Assembly (NCBI GenBank): GCA_947643295.1
Contig: CANRVM010000062.1
Location: 1-6,403, forward strand
Origin: an uncultured Mycoplasmatota bacterium
GTDB lineage: Bacteria > Bacillota_I > Bacilli_A > RF39 > UBA660
Reading direction: 5' to 3'
DNA length: 6,403 bases
Shown here: positions 6,015-6,403 of the stretch, in pieces
How positions within the stretch are numbered: position 1 is the stretch's first letter
Layout of the letters: every line of letters begins with the position of its first letter
Notes under the pieces: generated by a model
Database searches by the model: none
What the model saw: the letters and a program-made list of their open reading frames with translations, nothing else
Told to the model about the DNA's origin: nothing
Program-made: the position numbers and the translations under genes

Positions 6015-6043
6015 ATTATACCAAAAAAAAGGAAAAACGTCAA
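6015..6043 (-). promoter_or_regulatory. Strong sigma-A-type promoter of the 134-aa gene
   Basis: The minus strand reads TTGACG (6038-6043), a 17-nt T-rich spacer, then TATAAT (6015-6020) with an extended -10 TG. This is the best promoter match in the window. Transcription would start near 6008, giving a leader of about 23 nt with GGAGGAG. Confidence 0.85.
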
Positions 6044-6111
6044 ATTTCTGTACAACTATATTAATAACAATAGAAACAATATTTCTCTCCCTTATAATAC
6101 CAAAATAATTC

Positions 6112-6140
6112 TTGCTACAAAATGGTAAATATGATACGAT
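6112..6140 (+). promoter_or_regulatory. Plus-strand promoter for the antisense RNA
   Basis: TTGCTA (6112-6117), a 17-nt spacer and TACGAT (6135-6140) with an extended -10 TG at 6132-6133 form a plausible promoter firing rightwards towards the toxin-like gene. The start would be near 6147. A second candidate lies upstream (TAGAAA 6071-6076, TATAAT 6093-6098). Confidence 0.55.
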
Positions 6141-6160
6141 AAATATGTCAAAGAAATTTG

Positions 6161-6199
6161 AATAAAATAAAAAGAGGAACATTTGGGAATGTCGCCTCT
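6161..6199 (-). terminator. Terminator of the toxin-like mRNA
   Basis: On the minus strand an interrupted stem (AGAGG with CCTCT, then ACATT with AATGT, loop CCCA) at 6173-6199 is followed by TTTTATTTTATT. This would end the peptide's mRNA near 6165 after a 3' UTR of about 70 nt. The same sequence on the plus strand forms the first hairpin of the antisense RNA. Confidence 0.6.
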
Positions 6200-6213
6200 A
6201 TGAAATTAAGGGT

Positions 6214-6245
6214 GACACTCTGTGCTATAGAGTGTCTATTTTTTT
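6214..6245 (+). terminator. Plus-strand terminator of the antisense RNA
   Basis: A perfect 8-pair stem GACACTCT / AGAGTGTC (6214-6221 with 6229-6236) around a 7-nt loop is followed on the plus strand by TATTTTTTT. The minus strand after the hairpin is CACCC, not T-rich, so the terminator points rightwards. No protein gene on the plus strand precedes it. It overlaps the stop codon of the 30-residue peptide (6236-6238). Confidence 0.8.
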
Positions 6246-6328
6246 ATGGCTAAAACTAGTAAGATAAAAAGAATTAAAACAATACAAGTATATTGATACA
6301 ACTTAAGGATATAAACTCTTCTTTTCAT
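6236..6328 (-). CDS. 30-residue single-span membrane peptide, probable type I toxin
   Basis: ATG 6326-6328 is preceded 5 nt upstream by AAAGGAGGAG, one of the best ribosome binding sites in the window, which makes this short frame credible. The peptide has a basic N-terminus (MKRR), one hydrophobic span at about residues 14-28 (TCIVLILFILLVLAI) and a terminal KK. Size, charge and topology match small toxins such as Fst, BsrG and TxpA, but the sequence is not one I recognise. The TAG stop lies at 6236-6238 inside the foot of the plus-strand terminator. The mRNA probably starts near 6385 (-10 box 6392-6397), giving a leader of about 57 nt, and ends near 6165. A convergent antisense RNA overlaps its 3' end. 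Alternative: a small membrane protein that is not toxic. Confidence 0.7.
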   Translation of the reverse strand: MKRRVYILKLYQYTCIVLILFILLVLAIKK

Positions 6329-6391
6329 CCTGACTCCTCCTTTCTTTTAAGATTGGAGAGCGACACTCTATCATTAAATGTTCCTACTTAA

Positions 6392-6397
6392 ATAATA
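6392..6397 (-). promoter_or_regulatory. -10 box for the toxin-like mRNA
   Basis: TATTAT on the minus strand, with the start expected about 7 nt downstream near 6385, which coincides with the first base of the AGGAACATTT repeat. The -35 box would lie beyond the window end, so the promoter cannot be fully checked. Confidence 0.45.
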
Positions 6398-6403
6398 GGA
6401 AAA

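Larger units (their letters stand above)
6147..6245 (+). ncRNA. Candidate antisense RNA (type I antitoxin-like)
   Basis: A plus-strand promoter (6112-6140) and a plus-strand terminator (6214-6245) bracket a segment of about 100 nt with no open reading frame. Its RNA would fold into two hairpins: AGAGG/CCTCT plus ACATT/AATGT with apical loop TGGG (6173-6199), and the terminator stem (6214-6236). It is antisense over roughly 80 nt to the 3' end of the mRNA of the 30-residue membrane peptide. Residues 6212-6223 can also form 12 continuous pairs (two G-U) with that mRNA's 5' leader (6360-6371). This fits an RNA that blocks or destroys the toxin mRNA, as in Bacillus txpA/ratA and bsrG/SR4 or enterococcal par. 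Existence of the transcript is inferred from signals only. Confidence 0.55.
6212..6371 (+). repeat. Short direct repeat shared by antisense RNA region and mRNA leader
   Basis: GTGACACTCTGT (6212-6223) and GCGACACTCTAT (6360-6371) match at 10 of 12 positions. Both differences keep G-U pairing between a plus-strand RNA over the left copy and a minus-strand RNA over the right copy. Direct repeats used for trans pairing are known from the enterococcal par (fst) locus. Confidence 0.6.
6175..6385. repeat. Inverted repeats bracketing the toxin-like gene
   Basis: AGGAACATTT at 6175-6184 is exactly repeated in inverted orientation at 6376-6385. A second inverted pair, TGTCGCCTCT (6190-6199) and AGAGCGACA (6357-6365), matches with one base inserted. 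In the minus-strand mRNA these bring the 5' and 3' ends together in 19 pairs. No duplicated target site is visible outside the repeats. Confidence 0.75.

Noticed and set aside
5864..6064. 66-aa plus-strand open frame
   Set aside because: It is antisense to the well-supported 134-aa gene and its promoter, with no ribosome binding site.
5985..6182. 65-aa minus-strand open frame
   Set aside because: It covers the 134-aa gene's promoter, has no ribosome binding site, and has low-complexity Phe/Ile composition typical of AT-rich non-coding DNA.
6175..6385. MITE-like element with terminal inverted repeats
   Set aside because: No target-site duplication is visible outside the repeats, and strand-specific promoters and terminators fit an RNA-regulated gene better.
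1..6403. Mycoplasma-type code (TGA as Trp)
   Set aside because: TGA ends ylmH and the AAA+ gene at sensible places, and Trp residues in conserved proteins are TGG.
1..6403. tRNA, rRNA, CRISPR array or insertion-sequence transposase
   Set aside because: None was found on reading both strands; there are no regularly spaced repeats or transposase motifs.

Overview
The window is strongly AT-rich and reads as chromosome of a low-GC Gram-positive bacterium, probably a gut Bacilli/Erysipelotrichia-like or Mollicutes-related lineage. Support comes from AGGAGG-type ribosome binding sites, TATAAT promoters with extended -10 TG, a lipobox lipoprotein and a YlmH homologue. TGA is used as a stop and Trp is TGG, so the code is standard, not the Mycoplasma one. 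The lineage is an inference; there is no rRNA or other marker here. All recognised protein genes lie on the minus strand, so transcription runs from right to left.

Right end (about 6110-6403): a compact locus with the layout of a type I toxin-antitoxin system. A 30-residue membrane peptide (6236-6328, minus) has an excellent Shine-Dalgarno. Its predicted mRNA runs from about 6385 to about 6165. A convergent plus-strand RNA of about 100 nt (about 6147-6245), with its own promoter and terminator, is antisense to the 3' end of that mRNA. It also has a 12-pair match to the mRNA's 5' leader, and the mRNA's own 5' and 3' ends are complementary. I do not recognise the peptide as a named toxin family.

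Middle (4126-6043): a 134-aa unknown soluble protein has its own strong promoter and a likely terminator. It is followed by a two-gene unit of a single-domain ClpB/ClpC-D1-like AAA+ ATPase, lacking the usual pore-loop tyrosine, and a four-helix membrane protein whose start overlaps the ATPase stop. A lipoprotein (3478-4080) with an Asn/Asp/Lys low-complexity insert follows. Its ribosome binding site sits in a hairpin.

Left-middle (1663-3480): a promoter drives a tight operon of a pentapeptide-repeat protein, a low-molecular-weight protein tyrosine phosphatase and YlmH, an S4-domain RNA-binding protein linked to ribosome quality control. A separate promoter at the end of ylmH drives a 258-aa membrane-anchored protein of unknown function, which ends in a terminator.

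Left end (1-836): a 270-bp gap with two minus-strand terminators separates these genes from a phage tail-fibre/baseplate-type protein (24-566). A possible next gene starts at the window edge. This may be a prophage border or an isolated phage-derived gene. No tRNA, rRNA, CRISPR array or transposase was seen.
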